Made by a program: the position numbers and the translations under genes. From Epiperipatus broadwayi (Eukaryota > Onychophora > Udeonychophora > Euonychophora > Peripatidae), in assembly GCA_028023455.1 (NCBI GenBank), contig JAQFVV010000020.1, positions 11,818,385-11,882,384 of the forward strand: DNA of 64,000 nt. The letters are read 5' to 3'. This document shows positions 11,102 to 21,705 of this stretch, piece after piece. Numbering within the stretch: position 1 is the stretch's first letter; each line of letters begins with the position of its first letter. The notes beneath the pieces were generated by a model that saw only the letters and a program-made list of their open reading frames with translations, made no database searches and was not told the origin of the DNA.

Positions 11102-12669
11102 TGTACCAACATTGTGTTGGCACATAATAATTTTCGTTTAAAAAAATTATTAAAATAAAAATCTTTCGTCAAAGAAAACATAAGATTAAAAGACTAAAGG
11201 TTTTAAAAAAGAAATAAAGAGTTTTTTCTTATTATTATTGGTTGGAATGTAACATAAAGTTTAAAAATATAAATCTCTTTTCATTCGAGTTAAAGAAAAA
11301 AAGTAATCTTGGAAACTAAATAATGAATTGATCTTAAATTATACATGTGTGTAAATGTAAGCTTGTTAATAAAATATATATGTGTGAGAGTAAACAAAGA
11401 ATTGATAAATGCATGCATATATGCATGTTAAAATTATATTGGAAAAGAAATGAAAGTTAAAAAACACTCAGCGGTGGCTACTAATTAAAAATATAAAAAC
11501 AACATGTTTGCATGGCTACTAATTAAACGATCTTCAAAAACACATAATTAAAAGATTATCAAAGGAATTTTGACAACAGATTTTGCTGGAGGATATCAAA
11601 ATGACAACACATCATATATATAAATAGACAAATTTTTATCGGACAGTTAGTCGAGTTAGTTGCTTTAGAGTTGAGTCGAGTTTGAGTTGCATTTAAGTTA
11701 CATTTGAGATAACAGTTCAGTACAGTCTATCAGTGAGTTATATTAGTCAGCTTATTATATATCCAGAATCAAGAATGCAATGTTAAAACCTCAGAGAACA
11801 TATGACTTTCTCCACCCTAAAGTCCGATGAAAATAGCCTATCTACCCGATAAAAGTGATGCTTGTGTAACAACCTGAAGCTGTTCAATATCTAATTGTCT
11901 TAAAGAAAATGCCTCAGAATAATAAACATCAAATCTCCACAAGAAAACTTCAAATCTAACCGGTTAGAAATACTTCATTAGAAGCAGCAAACAGCAAGAA
12001 GTATCCATGTTCAAAATCCTAGGTAATAACATTTTTTATACTCATTTCTAAAGTAGCCATCACATTTGTAAAGCCTCAAGAGTCAAATTTAAGAACTCTA
12101 TAGCACTCATAAATGGACTATTAATATGTGTGTTTAAAATGTGTGTGTTCATGTGTTAGTATATTGATGTCATTGTATTTTAAATTTCAAATATTATTTA
12201 ATGCTTTCTCCTAAGATATTATAGTGTGTAAATTATAAATGTGCATGTGTTATGTTAGATTTATAAAATATTTAAAATTAGTTTAGTAAATGTTAATTAA
12301 AATAAATTGTCTTTATAAACTAAAACTTTATTTTGTCGGTCAATTTTTTTCACCACTAATTGAAACTATAATTTGTTATTGATTACAAGGAGCTGAGCTA
12401 GTCATGAGTGTATCTTGGGTGTTGAATTAGTGGCCATTGCTTAAAGTGCATTATTTATCCTCTGGATAAGTAACAGGCACTCATGTTTATACAAAACAAA
12501 AAATGTGCTTTGAATGTGGTGTTGAATTCAACAATCGAGAAGAAGTTATGTCCTGGAAATGTAACACTAGTTATATATTTTATAGCTATCATTTGGACAT
12601 ACATACTCTCCGAGTATGTTCTTCTCTGTTTAAGAGGCCGGTATACCAACAGAAGTTCATTCGAACCTG

Positions 12670-12673
<4 letters not shown>
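11102..12673 (+). repeat. 3' LTR of element A
   Basis: Copy of 7103-8659 with scattered substitutions and a ~40-bp insertion. Ends GGTAC and runs straight into (TA)n. Confidence 0.85.

Positions 12674-12747
<74 letters not shown>
12671..12747. repeat. (TA)n then (GA)n microsatellite
   Basis: About 40 bases of TA followed by about 36 bases of GA. Open frames over it are repeat artefacts. Confidence 0.9.
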
Positions 12748-12748
<1 letters not shown>

Positions 12749-12750
<2 letters not shown>

Positions 12751-12892
12751 CCAACAGCTTAAACAAGCTCTTATTGATAAGTGTAATAAGAGAAAGGGAT
12801 TTAAAATCTCTATCTAGAATATTCCTATCCCCAGACCAATTGGTTTTGAGCTTTTGGCTCACCTCAATAAGAGCTTGTTTGAGCTATTGGTA
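12749..12892. repeat. Small fold-back, ~30-bp arms
   Basis: TACCAACAGCTTAAACAAGC at the left is matched in reverse complement at the right (GCTTGTTTGAGCTATTGGTA), with CTCTTATTG inside. The core of about 85 bp has no feature. It begins with TACCAACAG, also present near the LTR end of element A. Confidence 0.55.
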
Positions 12893-13312
12893 TGCTCTCT
12901 ATATTACATATTTGTAAATACAAGCTTATAAAAGCAATGTCACACAATATATGACTTTCTTCATTGATTATATATACATAAATGTTTTAAATACATTACT
13001 GTTTTAATCATATAAACATAAAATATGGATACATGAAAATACCTTCTAAATAATGATTGACTATTTCGTTTGTCTATGTTCATGGCTTATTTGCAAAATG
13101 TAGGCAGTAAATAAAAAGATCAATAAATGACTCTATCATGGTGTAATTCATTTTTATAAGTATTTCTAAGAATAAAAATTACATTTTATATCTATTGTTA
13201 TATGAAATACTAATAATATAATAAACCATCTGGTTAAAAAAATATGTAATATTATAAATCATTATTCATTAATAAAGCAAGCTATTTGATTTTTTTTAAA
13301 AAAAAAACTTGT
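12893..13312. other. AT-rich stretch, nothing recognised
   Basis: No supported feature. Confidence 0.4.
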
Positions 13313-13427
13313 CAAGCATTGTTAGCCGAAAGGTCAGCGCAGCAGCCTTGCAAGCTAGCAGTTGGTTGCAGACGGTTGTTGCAGGTTCACCTCCCGGCCG
13401 ATGCTATGACATATGAAAAAAAATAAA
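13313..13427 (+). mobile_element. tRNA-derived SINE, family A, copy 2
   Basis: TTGTTAGCCGAAAGGTCAGC (A-box side), CTTGCAAGCTAGCAG (anticodon-arm side), GCAGGTTCACCTCCCGG (B-box side), then GATGCTATGACATATG and an A-rich tail. The middle carries an extra TTGGTTGCAGACGG segment shared with copy 6 at 50484, so these two form a subfamily. Confidence 0.75.
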
Positions 13428-14357
13428 CTAGTTGAAAATTAAAATAAAATAAGCCAACAAAAAATGTTTTTTGGGGGGAATATAATACTTTCAGATTTAA
13501 ATTTAGACTATAGTGGTATATATAATATATGTGGTGGAATAAACCAGTCTCCTTTCAGAATTTCAATAAATAAGTCTGTTGACAAAGAATCAAGAATAGA
13601 ACGGATTCAAGTTCATCTATCTATTCTTTAAACTTTTGCTATTTATAAGCTAATTCTTGCCAACATTGGTGGAAATTCAGAGTAAACACATTATTTAATT
13701 TAAATGAAAACATGGCATTACTAATTAATAATTAATAATTAATTTTACAAGAATGGACACTGAATCTTATTTTTAATATCTTGGTTTTAATAATCAAACA
13801 GAAATTGTTAATTGTAAACAGTCACTTTCCATAATTCATTGTATTTGTAATTAATAAACTAGAATGGATATATGCTATTCTTGATCTTTTATCAAAAGAG
13901 TATTAGGTATTTATAATCTCTGATAGGGGAGTGGTTTACACCATTAATTATATATACAATGAGCAATGATAATTCAATCTTTATGTATACATAATAATAT
14001 GCAAGAAAAGTCTAAGCTTAATAATACATTCTAAAAGTTTTTATTAGCTTTATTAATAAAATTGAATAATAAAATCATCTATATTCTATATTATTTTTTA
14101 CAATGCTTTTTTTACAACTCACTATTGACAATTTCGATTGCCCCAACAATTTTCTTCAGAACTATAACAAACACAATACAAAGACATGAATACAAATGTA
14201 CATGAACATATAGTTTTACATTATATATATATTCTATCTAATCATTATTTGTATATTCACATATATCTTTATATAGCTCTCTATATAATTATTTTTTGTT
14301 GAGCATGAAAAAACAGCAGAGCATAGATTTGAACCCATGTCTGCTAACATCATTTGA
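13428..14357. other. AT-rich stretch, nothing recognised
   Basis: Only short A/T-rich simple runs such as repeated TTAATAA near 13717-13745. No supported feature. Confidence 0.4.
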
Positions 14358-14800
14358 CAATTGATTTAGATACTAAACTTAATGAATTGAATGCTAAGTT
14401 TAAGGAACTGAAAGTTGATTCCGATGTTAAGTTTAAGAAGTTATATGCTAAGCTAGATGAAGTAAAAATTCAATCTAAAACTGATTTTAAAATGTAAGAA
14501 GATAAGATTGATGAATCTCAAGATTTGATGAATTTTGAGATCAGGTTTAATGAGTTACAAATTAAACTTAAGAAATCACAATTTGAGTTTAAAGAATTTA
14601 ATAAAAAAAATTGACAAACTAGATAAGAATTTCAACTCTAATCTAAAGCCATATTATAAAATTTTAAGCAGAAGTTTAGTGAATTAAGAAAAGAATGTAA
14701 AACAGAATACAAAAAACTTCTTAAGGCTCAAACCAAATTTGAAACAGAGATTAAAAATAAAATAAAGAATTCAAACTAAATATAAATGTGAATTTGAATA
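14358..14800 (+). pseudogene. Decayed coiled-coil coding sequence, unidentified
   Basis: From about 14358 a frame reads as a strongly helical heptad pattern: L-D-T-K-L-N-E-L-N-A-K-F-K-E-L-K, K-F-K-K-L-Y-A-K-L-D-E-V, then after a stop F-E-I-R-F-N-E-L-Q-I-K-L-K-K. Stops and frame changes appear at about 14495 and 14615 and onward. The regular K-F/L-x-E-L spacing over about 80 codons is unlikely by chance in A/T-rich DNA. I do not recognise a family. It is followed by the 103-codon frame at 14805 and could be the N-terminal part of the same former gene. Confidence 0.4.
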
Positions 14801-14804
14801 ATTT

Positions 14805-15116
14805 ATGGAGATTAATAAAGACTATAGTAACTGTGTAGATGCTGATCTTTTGAATAATACGGATAAAATTTTTATTATAAATAACGGAGTCTATTTAAAT
14901 AAGCTACTTATTAGTGAAGTTTATAAAACTGCTCAGGGTACAACAATTAATTTTAAACTATTTATTAAAGATTATTACCCTCAAACATTTATGAGCTGCA
15001 GAAAAGAGACAACTATATATGAGATTAATTCGAGAAAAGAAAGATATTATGAATTTAATGAAATGAATGAGAGTTATAAGAAAATAGTTTTGGTACTTTA
15101 TTCTGTGATATTTTAA
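14805..15116 (+). CDS. Unidentified 103-codon ORF after the coiled coil
   Basis: An ATG-initiated frame with balanced composition (D, N, E, K, Y, C, L) rather than the low-complexity look of neighbouring chance frames. Two Cys are visible (residue 11 and an M-S-C-R-K-E segment). After the stop, a shifted frame still looks coding up to about 15260 (C-Y-E-I-S-I-Y-K-K-D-Y-C-I-R-K, then R-F-G-S-S-H-F-I-S-N-D-N-R), where the hammerhead inverted repeat begins. It seems to be the globular end of a decayed protein that began with the coiled coil at 14358. No function is assigned. A further coding-looking scrap lies beyond the insertion at 16156-16362. Confidence 0.35.
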   Translation: MEINKDYSNCVDADLLNNTDKIFIINNGVYLNKLLISEVYKTAQGTTINFKLFIKDYYPQTFMSCRKETTIYEINSRKERYYEFNEMNESYKKIVLVLYSVIF

Positions 15117-15370
15117 GGTGTTATGAAATTTCCATATATAAAAAAGATTATTGTATTAGAAAATGAGGTCGGTTTAAAACACTTGAAAGTTAGAAAACCA
15201 TAGTGAAAAGGTTTGGTTCATCTCATTTCATAAGCAACGATAATAGAGTTCATAGTATTTATTTAGAACATGATATAGAGGATTTGAACTCAGATTTTCA
15301 AGTACCCTTCAACTATCCACACTATCTCATACAACTGATATACATGACTACATACATGTAGAAAAAATAA

Positions 15371-15430
15371 ATAATCACCAATATATGTATTTTATGCTAA
15401 ACCAGCACTAATCAGTTGGTCCAGATTATC
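15371..15430 (-). ncRNA. Hammerhead ribozyme, mutated minus-strand copy
   Basis: Minus-strand counterpart of the 15902 ribozyme. Stem I (ACCAA with TTGGT), stem II (GTGCT with AGCA) and the short stem III are present, but the core reads CTGATTA instead of CTGATGA and AAAA instead of GAAA. The two catalytic guanines (G8 and G12 in hammerhead numbering) are therefore both changed and the copy should be inactive. Confidence 0.7.
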
Positions 15431-15901
15431 AACTCCCACACATATATAATCAGTGCTCAGTTTATATTAAGATAGCAAATCTTCTTACTTTAATGGACAG
15501 GTTTCAATCTACTCCTACCTCCAACTTTTCAGCCATCCATATCATTAAAAATCTGATGATGAAAATTCAAATCCCATGCTGATGCCATATTATTGCCATG
15601 CCCATGTTGACCTCAAGTCACTCTGACCCCTCATGTATAGGACCTTATCCATTTATATGCATAGAAGAGGAATGGACAGGATACAAGATTTATGTGTAAA
15701 TATTGGCAAATGTAAACATAGGCATGGCAATAATATTGACATCAGCATGGGATTTGGGTTTTCATCATCAGATTTTCAATGCTATGGATGGCTGAAAAGT
15801 TGGAGGTTGGAGTAGAGTGAAGCATGCCCATTAAAGTAAGAAGATTTGCTATCTTAATATAAACTAAGCACTGATTATATATATATATATATATATATGG
15901 G

Positions 15902-15971
15902 AGATGATAATCTCGACCAACTGATGAGTGCTGGTTTAGCATGAAATATATATATTGGTGATTGTTCATCT
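15902..15971 (+). ncRNA. Type I hammerhead self-cleaving ribozyme
   Basis: The complete hammerhead core is present in order. Stem I 5' side ACCAA (15916-15920), CTGATGA (15921-15927), stem II GTGCT / AGCAT with loop GGTTT (15928-15942, one G-U pair), GAAA (15943-15946), a minimal stem III A-T-A / T-A-T with a two-base loop, cleavage triplet ATA ending at 15954, then stem I 3' side TTGGT (15955-15959). Stem I is extended by AATC/GATT and by AGATGA (15902-15907) with TCATCT (15966-15971), with a TCG internal loop where hammerheads place their tertiary contact. Predicted cut: between 15954 and 15955. Very short stem III with an open stem I is the arrangement known from animal retrozymes and PLEs. 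All invariant core bases are intact. Confidence 0.85.
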
Positions 15972-16155
15972 TTTCTACATGTGTGTAGTCATGTGTATCA
16001 GTTGTATGAGATAGTGTGAATAGTTGAAGGGTGCTTGAAAATCTGATTTCAAATCCCCTATACTTACAAGTGAGCTCCCAGGTTAGTAAAAAGTGCCTGG
16101 TTTTCAAATATTTGGAATGTGATAGTAAAAACTTAGAAATAGGTCATCTTATCAA

Positions 16156-16362
16156 GTGCGCGCATTTTTGATTTTATTGATTTTAAATGATATTGAGTAT
16201 TTGTATAGGTATAATTATCGATATAAGATGATAATGCAAAATATGAATAATTACGAATTTAATAATAATGATTATCTCAATAATTTCGTTTGGTATAAAG
16301 ATTCCATATTTAATTGTAATAAAGAAATTGAATATATTGTTCATAATATAAAATATAAATGA
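16156..16362 (+). pseudogene. Unidentified coding-like remnant
   Basis: A 68-codon frame without an initial ATG at its left edge, rich in N, Y, I and K but with ordered segments (L-N-D-I-E-Y-L-Y-R-Y-N-Y-R-Y, then N-F-V-W-Y-K-D-S-I-F-N-C-N-K). It lies just outside the inverted-repeat element, whose other side has the decayed frame ending near 15260, so both may be pieces of one old gene split by the insertion. No family recognised; chance is possible. Confidence 0.25.
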
Positions 16363-16446
16363 TTAATCTAATATATCCAAGTAGGCTAAATGCTTATATT
16401 GTGTTTGTTTCAATGATAGTTATTTTGTTTAAAGAAATCATTTATA

Positions 16447-16555
16447 GTCAAGCGTTGGTGGTCGAGAGGTCAGCACAACCACCTTACAAGCAGTTGTCCC
16501 GGGTTAGCGGGTTCGTTTCCTGACCAATGCTATGACACATAAAGAAAAAAAAGAA
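16447..16555 (+). mobile_element. tRNA-derived SINE, family A, copy 3
   Basis: CAAGCGTTGGTGGTCGAGAG start, CCACCTTACAAGCAG anticodon-arm side, AGCGGGTTCGTTTCCTG B-box side, GCTATGACACAT and an A-rich tail. Flanked by the 12-bp target duplication AAATCATTTATA (16435-16446 and 16556-16567). Confidence 0.85.
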
Positions 16556-16879
16556 AAATCATTTATACAATTAAATTATTTATAGAAAGAGAAGGCTGGT
16601 ATAATTCAACAGGAACAATAGCAATGATTTTATATGAATTAAGTGGTACTTAATATTTGTGTTTATTTCTTAGAGAGAATAATTATACAAATGTATATAA
16701 GTTAGTTTATTTATGAATAAATTTATTTAAATAAATAAAAACCATTTCTAAAATTATCTTTTAATATTTTTATAAATGAATTGTTCATATATTCATTACA
16801 AAATAGTATCATAATGTTATGTATTTCACACAAAAACAGATAGTAGTGCCACTCATATGTGCTTAAGTGTATCAGTGTT

Positions 16880-17170
16880 ATTAGATAGAGTGGAAAGTGG
16901 TGGTCATGTTCTATGTGAATTTCTATGTAGAAATATTTAATTTTATTTTCAATGTCTACTTTTGTAAATTTAATATTATATATATTATTAAAATGTTTAT
17001 AAATATTATTCGTAACTCTTTTATTACTAATAATTAAAATATCACCAGCATATCTAGAATAATATATTATTTTTGACTAACTTGTTTTTTATAATAGTTT
17101 CTAAATTATTTATAAATATTAATGACATTAACCCACTAATTGCATAATCCATAACTCATCCTTTATTTTC
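16880..17170 (-). pseudogene. Reverse transcriptase remnant (PLE/LINE-like)
   Basis: The minus-strand frame shows two RT blocks in order: A-I-S-G-L-M-S-L-I-F-I-N-N-L-E (motif B region) and R-Y-A-G-D-I-L-I-I-S-N (motif C at 17041-17055). They are followed by an N-I-K-F-T-K-V-D-I-E-N segment that is usual after the catalytic box in PLE-type RTs. The catalytic box reads Y-A-G-D instead of Y-x-D-D, so one metal-binding Asp is lost, and frames break on both sides. The order of blocks supports RT; the exact class is less sure. Confidence 0.5.
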
Positions 17171-18018
17171 TATTCCAAAAGTCATTATTATATTTAAAAT
17201 ATAAACTGCTATATATTAATATTAAACCCTCTTCTGTAATATTTATTTCGTTTATAACATTTATATACTGATTTTAATTTTTAATTAATATTTGTATGTT
17301 TATAAGACTTGGAATACATGGTTTGTTTAATGTATACTTATTATTAATATATATATATAGTTGTTGAATATGATTTTTATTATTTATTATAATTTATACG
17401 AAAAAGCAACACAACGGATTTTATTAATTTTTAAATTTTATAATGTATTTTGTGAAAATTATTATCAAAATTGGTTCCTTAAATGATATTTTTTGCTCCT
17501 AATTTTTTTAAAATCGTGAAATAAGCTGAAAAACAATTTTAAAATATTTTATGCAGATCAAAGGGTTTTTCAACAGTTATCCGTAAAAGAACTACAGAAG
17601 GAAATTATCACTAAGCTTTATTGTTAACTAAACTAAACGTTTATAAATGCAGTAGCTTTTGAAATCTATGGTAATATCTAACAAATTTTCAAATACCCTG
17701 ACCATTTAAGTACTATTTTTCTAACAGATTTCACTACAAATTTTATTCAGTCAGTAATCTGTTTTTATGTAGAGCTTACTAAAGCTCATCTTTAGATAGG
17801 GCACAGTTTACCGATTTACTATCATTATTTTATTCTTTAACTAAAAATAGTTAAATACCTATAAACCATTTACTTTTGAATAGCTATCTAGATTTACTAA
17901 GAGCCTGATTTCTAAGTCTTATCCAGTTTAGGGTTGAATTTCAGGTGATAATCATGTTAGAAGAATGACCTATTACGACGTCATACGATTTTTCTATCAT
18001 CTATTTAGAATTCTCTTC
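17171..18018. other. AT-rich stretch, nothing recognised
   Basis: Possibly more decayed RT sequence at its left end. No supported feature. Confidence 0.35.
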
Positions 18019-18026
18019 AATTACAG

Positions 18027-18123
18027 TTGGTGGTCGAAAGGTCAACGACAGCTGCTTTACAAGCAGTTGTCCTGGGATAGCGGGTTCACTTTCCAACTGA
18101 TGCTATGACATATGAGAAAAAAA
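18027..18123 (+). mobile_element. tRNA-derived SINE, family A, copy 4
   Basis: TTGGTGGTCGAAAGGTCAAC start, CTGCTTTACAAGCAG anticodon-arm palindrome, GCGGGTTCACTTTCC B-box side, GATGCTATGACATATG and poly-A. Target duplication AATTACAG at 18019-18026 and 18124-18131. Confidence 0.85.
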
Positions 18124-18131
18124 AATTACAG

Positions 18132-20977
18132 TAGATTTGTATCATTTTTAAAAGACAAATATTAAAAAAAATTATTTAGTAAATTAATTATAGCAAGTTT
18201 AGTATTTACTAACTTGAAGGTTGTTTGCTATTGCATATGATAAAATTTTTGATTGATTTTTTTTTGTCCTCTATAAAAATATTATAAATGTTCGAAGTGG
18301 TTTGGATAAATTGTATAAAAATATTAAATATTAAAACTGCTAAAATGTCTTCTTGGAGAATAATACAATACAACTTTATCAATTTACTAGATTCATTATT
18401 TGAGTATTTAAATAAAAACCTGTCCAGATAATTGTTTTACATTTAGAAAACAATATTGAGTTTGAGAATTAGTTCTTGAGGCATAAGCTACTCTTGAAAT
18501 ACATATCAACCAACAACATAAATTTCCTAGCTTTTACTTTAGACATTAAGATTAAGATATACCCGATCATATTTTTTCCCACATATTTCTTGATAATCTT
18601 TAACTGAGAGAACAATTAAATTGGCTTTTAAGAATAGAACAAATGTGTGAGAACATTTTTTTAAATCATTACAATCAATATTAATAAAGATAAATTATAC
18701 TTTTAAATGTGGGGAATGTAAAATTGATAACTGAAAACAGGACCACTAAAATGTTTTAGATTTTGGACTTAGCTTGCAATCAATGACGATTATTTGGCTA
18801 TCTTCAACTGTATACCACTTTTCATAGAAGACTGCATAAATTGAAAGAAAAATTGTTTAATATTAAATGAGACATTGTCAGACTATATACGTTAGATAAA
18901 AATATAAAGAGGAAACTGATTTGAAAAGTGGACATGTATTTTATAAAGACACAAATATTGGGAACATTAGTTGGATGAATTCAATATACATAAAAAAATG
19001 AAGAATATTATTATAGGTTTGATAGTAAATCAGAAAGAGTGAATTCATCAGTTATTCAAATTAAAAGAAAATACCAAAATTCAGATAATTTAAGCTCAAC
19101 AAATTATCATCTACTGACGTCAAAAAATTTTATATAGATGTACAAAATGTTTTAAAGTTGAAATTTGAAAATAGTTAATAAATAGAATGTGGTAAATTTG
19201 ATATAGATTTAAAAATAAGGGAGTTAATTGATTTATGGAATTTGTGAAAAAAAATTTATATATTATGAATTTTGTTTTGTGAAAAAAATTCAAAATGGAA
19301 ATGAATTTGATGGCATCCAAATGAAGATATAATAAAACTGCATCATACCTTGAGTACCAGAAAACATATATTTTATGTAGGAAATAATAGAATATTAGTG
19401 AGATATAAGGTAAGTGTTACTACAATGTTAGAGAGACAGAAGTTATTTAGAAGGGCAATGTTATCAGTTGATTTTTCTAATATTCCGGTGAATTCAATCT
19501 GTAAATTATTTAGAAATATAATTCTTATTATTCAAGAAGTAAACTACTCATGTAGAGGAAATCTAAAAGAACATTAATGAAAGGACAGATGAAGTACAAT
19601 GGGGCTTCAAGATACTTGACTTGTTCCAAGTAACAATGGGGAGGTAAGGAGTAAATGTTATCTAAATAGAAAAGACATTGAGAAGCAGATAATTCTTAGC
19701 TTAATTTAAGAACAATTAATGGGATTTCTATGCAACTTTAAATTTGGCTGCATACAACTGCATGTCTACTGGACTTGCAGTTTTCCAGCCAATCGTGGGA
19801 CTGTCATCATTATTGCTGAGGTGGATTGAATATTGAAAAATACTTTAATGCAAAACCATTTGAAGTTACTCTGAAATAGTTTAAATCAATGGTTTTTTGT
19901 AATAGCTACTTTTCTATTGGCAATTTCTGCAACTTCACAATCTTCACAGAATCAATCTGCATTGCTTTCTTCTTGAGTCAAGACTTGGCTACTCTCATGT
20001 TTTTGTTCAGACCTATTAATATCTTTTATTCTCACAGCATGTTTTTAACAACCCATAATTAAGTCTGTATTAATTGACATAAGGCTGTTTTTTTAACAAA
20101 ATATCCTTATTCAGATTTAATTATTAGATTTATTATAAAAGTCATAAATAATTATAAAATACTTTTTTATTACTGGCTAGAAAGAAGGAAAATGACAATC
20201 ATGACTGAACCTTGAAATTTGTTTTCTAACTTTCTCAATTTTACTACCTTGTAGTATTTAATAACTTATTTAGATTTGCCAATCAATTTACTATCAGAAG
20301 AGGCAAACTATTTGTTTAAATCCTTATCCATTAAGTAAATCTCCAATCAGATTAATAAAAAAAATTGGATTCATTACATCTTAAATTTAGATTTGTTGCA
20401 ACTCACATAAAAAAAAATACTCTTTTTGAAAAGATTCAATTATGTTTCTTATACAAGCAGACACAATACATCCTGTCTGACTACCTGAGTAAGTAAAAGT
20501 TTTTCTGCCAATACCCATAACTGGATTAAAAATTGCATCCAATGGACTCTGAGTTAATTTTTTTCTCTATTTTTATAAATAATATGGTAGATGGAGAGGA
20601 TATGTTATTTCATATCTCCTTCTGTTTTAAATTCCACTCACAGAAATTCCCATCTCCTAAACTTCCTTAATGATTTTTTGGTACCACCAAAAATGGTCAT
20701 GAGATCACAAGGTATAAAATAACTCAGTTAAGCTCTATCCATGAAAGCACATATTCAAGCATAATGCTAGAATGGAGATCTCAATCTAGAGATATTCTGC
20801 ATTATAATATGTACAAGTTATTTCGTTGTTTTTATTTTATTAAAAAATAAAATATTGGTACAATAAAATTAACAAATATTTTAGCTAAAATCTTTATTTC
20901 AGTTATGATAATCTAATAAACATGTGTAAATGTTAACTATGATCACAAACATAAAATACTTTATTTTAATTGGATTG
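18132..20977. other. 2.8 kb region with no recognised gene
   Basis: Contains a few short frames (for example 19350-19577, no ATG at its start) that I could not tie to any family. Composition is a little less AT-rich at 19600-20760, which may mark an old, decayed element. No supported call. Confidence 0.35.
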
Positions 20978-20982
20978 CTGAG
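20978..20982. other. Target-site duplication CTGAG, left
   Basis: CTGAG here and again at 26460-26464, flush with the outer ends of the gypsy LTRs; 5 bp is usual for this superfamily. Confidence 0.75.
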
Positions 20983-21691
20983 TTCGGTGTCCAGCGGCAC
21001 TCTATTGCTCGCTGGATTGCAACTATCAATAACACAATATAAAATAATTAATGAGGCAGCCCGGCAAGTAGGTTTAAATAATGAAGATTTATTTAAAGGA
21101 TTATATATGAGTTAATCACTATTAATATATACAAAGTATGAATAATATATACATGCTAATATTATTATATATAAATAAGGGGCCCGAAGGCAGAGTAAAA
21201 TAATAAAGAGATCGATATGACCTGTTATAGTTCCCTAGGTTTACTTTGGCACGTCCAGAGGTAAACCTCTCCGCAAGGCTAGGTGAAGCAAAGGAGCTGA
21301 CTGGAGCATCCAAGGAAATGGCACATCTACCTTTCAAGTGCTTCACTTAGCAAGTGTCCTCTCTCAGTTCAATATTAGATCCATTACTTGTCACGCCTTG
21401 ATTTTGAGAGTAGCCTCCCTTCATTGACCATCCGCTGTCCACATGGTGGTCATCTCTTTAGTTCTTATAGGATCCCTGATTAGATAATGTCACACCCTTA
21501 ACATTGTCTATTCTAAGCAATGGCTTTGTTTACATTATCTAATCCTTCTTGATAAATTACTTTATAGTTTAGCACTAATATATCATTTAATTATTTACAA
21601 TACACAATTAGTGATCCGTTAGTTTTACATTTATTTTTAATATTGGTTAAACATATTTTTTATAGACATGCACATACACACACATTTAGCA
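20983..21691 (-). repeat. 3' LTR of the gypsy element
   Basis: In sense it starts TGCTAAATGTGTG and ends GGACACCGAA; the partner is 25751-26459, both about 709 bp. The end beyond GGACA does not fit the usual TG...CA rule, but the similarity and the target duplication both extend to it. A 74-codon sense frame occurs in both LTRs, simply because they are copies. Confidence 0.9.
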
Positions 21692-21693
21692 TA

Positions 21694-21701
21694 CCTCCCC
21701 C
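21694..21701 (-). promoter_or_regulatory. Polypurine tract of the gypsy element
   Basis: In sense GGGGGAGG, two bases before the TGCTAAATG start of the 3' LTR. This is the expected place and composition. Confidence 0.85.
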
Positions 21702-21705
21702 AAGT

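Larger units (their letters stand above)
7103..12673 (+). mobile_element. Gag-only LTR retrotransposon (element A), ~5.6 kb
   Basis: Two direct repeats of about 1.56 kb (7103-8659 and 11102-12673) both begin TGTACCAACATTGTGTTGG. They flank a 2.4 kb internal region. A purine-rich tract (AGAGGGTGGTG) sits immediately before the second LTR, as expected of a polypurine tract and fixing the strand. The internal region holds only two short K/E-rich frames and no RT, protease or integrase motif, so the element cannot replicate by itself. Both outer ends meet (AT)n, giving an AT target duplication of unknown length. I did not find a standard TGG primer-binding site after the first LTR. Confidence 0.85.
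15274..16062. mobile_element. Inverted-repeat element 1 with hammerhead ribozymes
   Basis: Left arm (15274 to about 15606) and right arm (about 15718 to 16062) are inverted copies roughly 340 bp long separated by ~110 bp. From the outer end inward each arm has a tRNA-like B-box region (GGATTTGAACTCAG on the left, reverse complement on the right), a CATGTGTGTAG block, a hammerhead ribozyme, and a block ending near ATGCTGATGTCAATATTATT. The same arm sequence makes up the inner part of the element at 26801-27689 and a truncated copy at 47690-47800, so this is a family. No target duplication was seen here. Confidence 0.7.

Noticed and set aside
12455-12917. Three overlapping 100-144-codon frames on both strands
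   Set aside because: They run through the LTR end and the (TA)n/(GA)n repeat; no motif, and they cancel each other out.
18090-18112. CTGATG in the SINE as a hammerhead core
   Set aside because: Reads CTGATGCTATGAC with no stem II and no GAAA; unrelated to the ribozyme.
18027-18123. Functional tRNA gene
   Set aside because: The tRNA-like part does not close a cloverleaf, has an A-rich tail and a target duplication, so it is a SINE. The same applies to the other five copies.
20930-21115. 61-codon ORF with signal-peptide-like start
   Set aside because: It crosses from unique DNA into the gypsy LTR and its target duplication, so it is a chance fusion.
21122-21346. 74-codon sense frame in the gypsy LTR, repeated at 25891-26115
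   Set aside because: The repetition only reflects that LTRs are copies; no motif and no third, diverged copy to support it as a gene.
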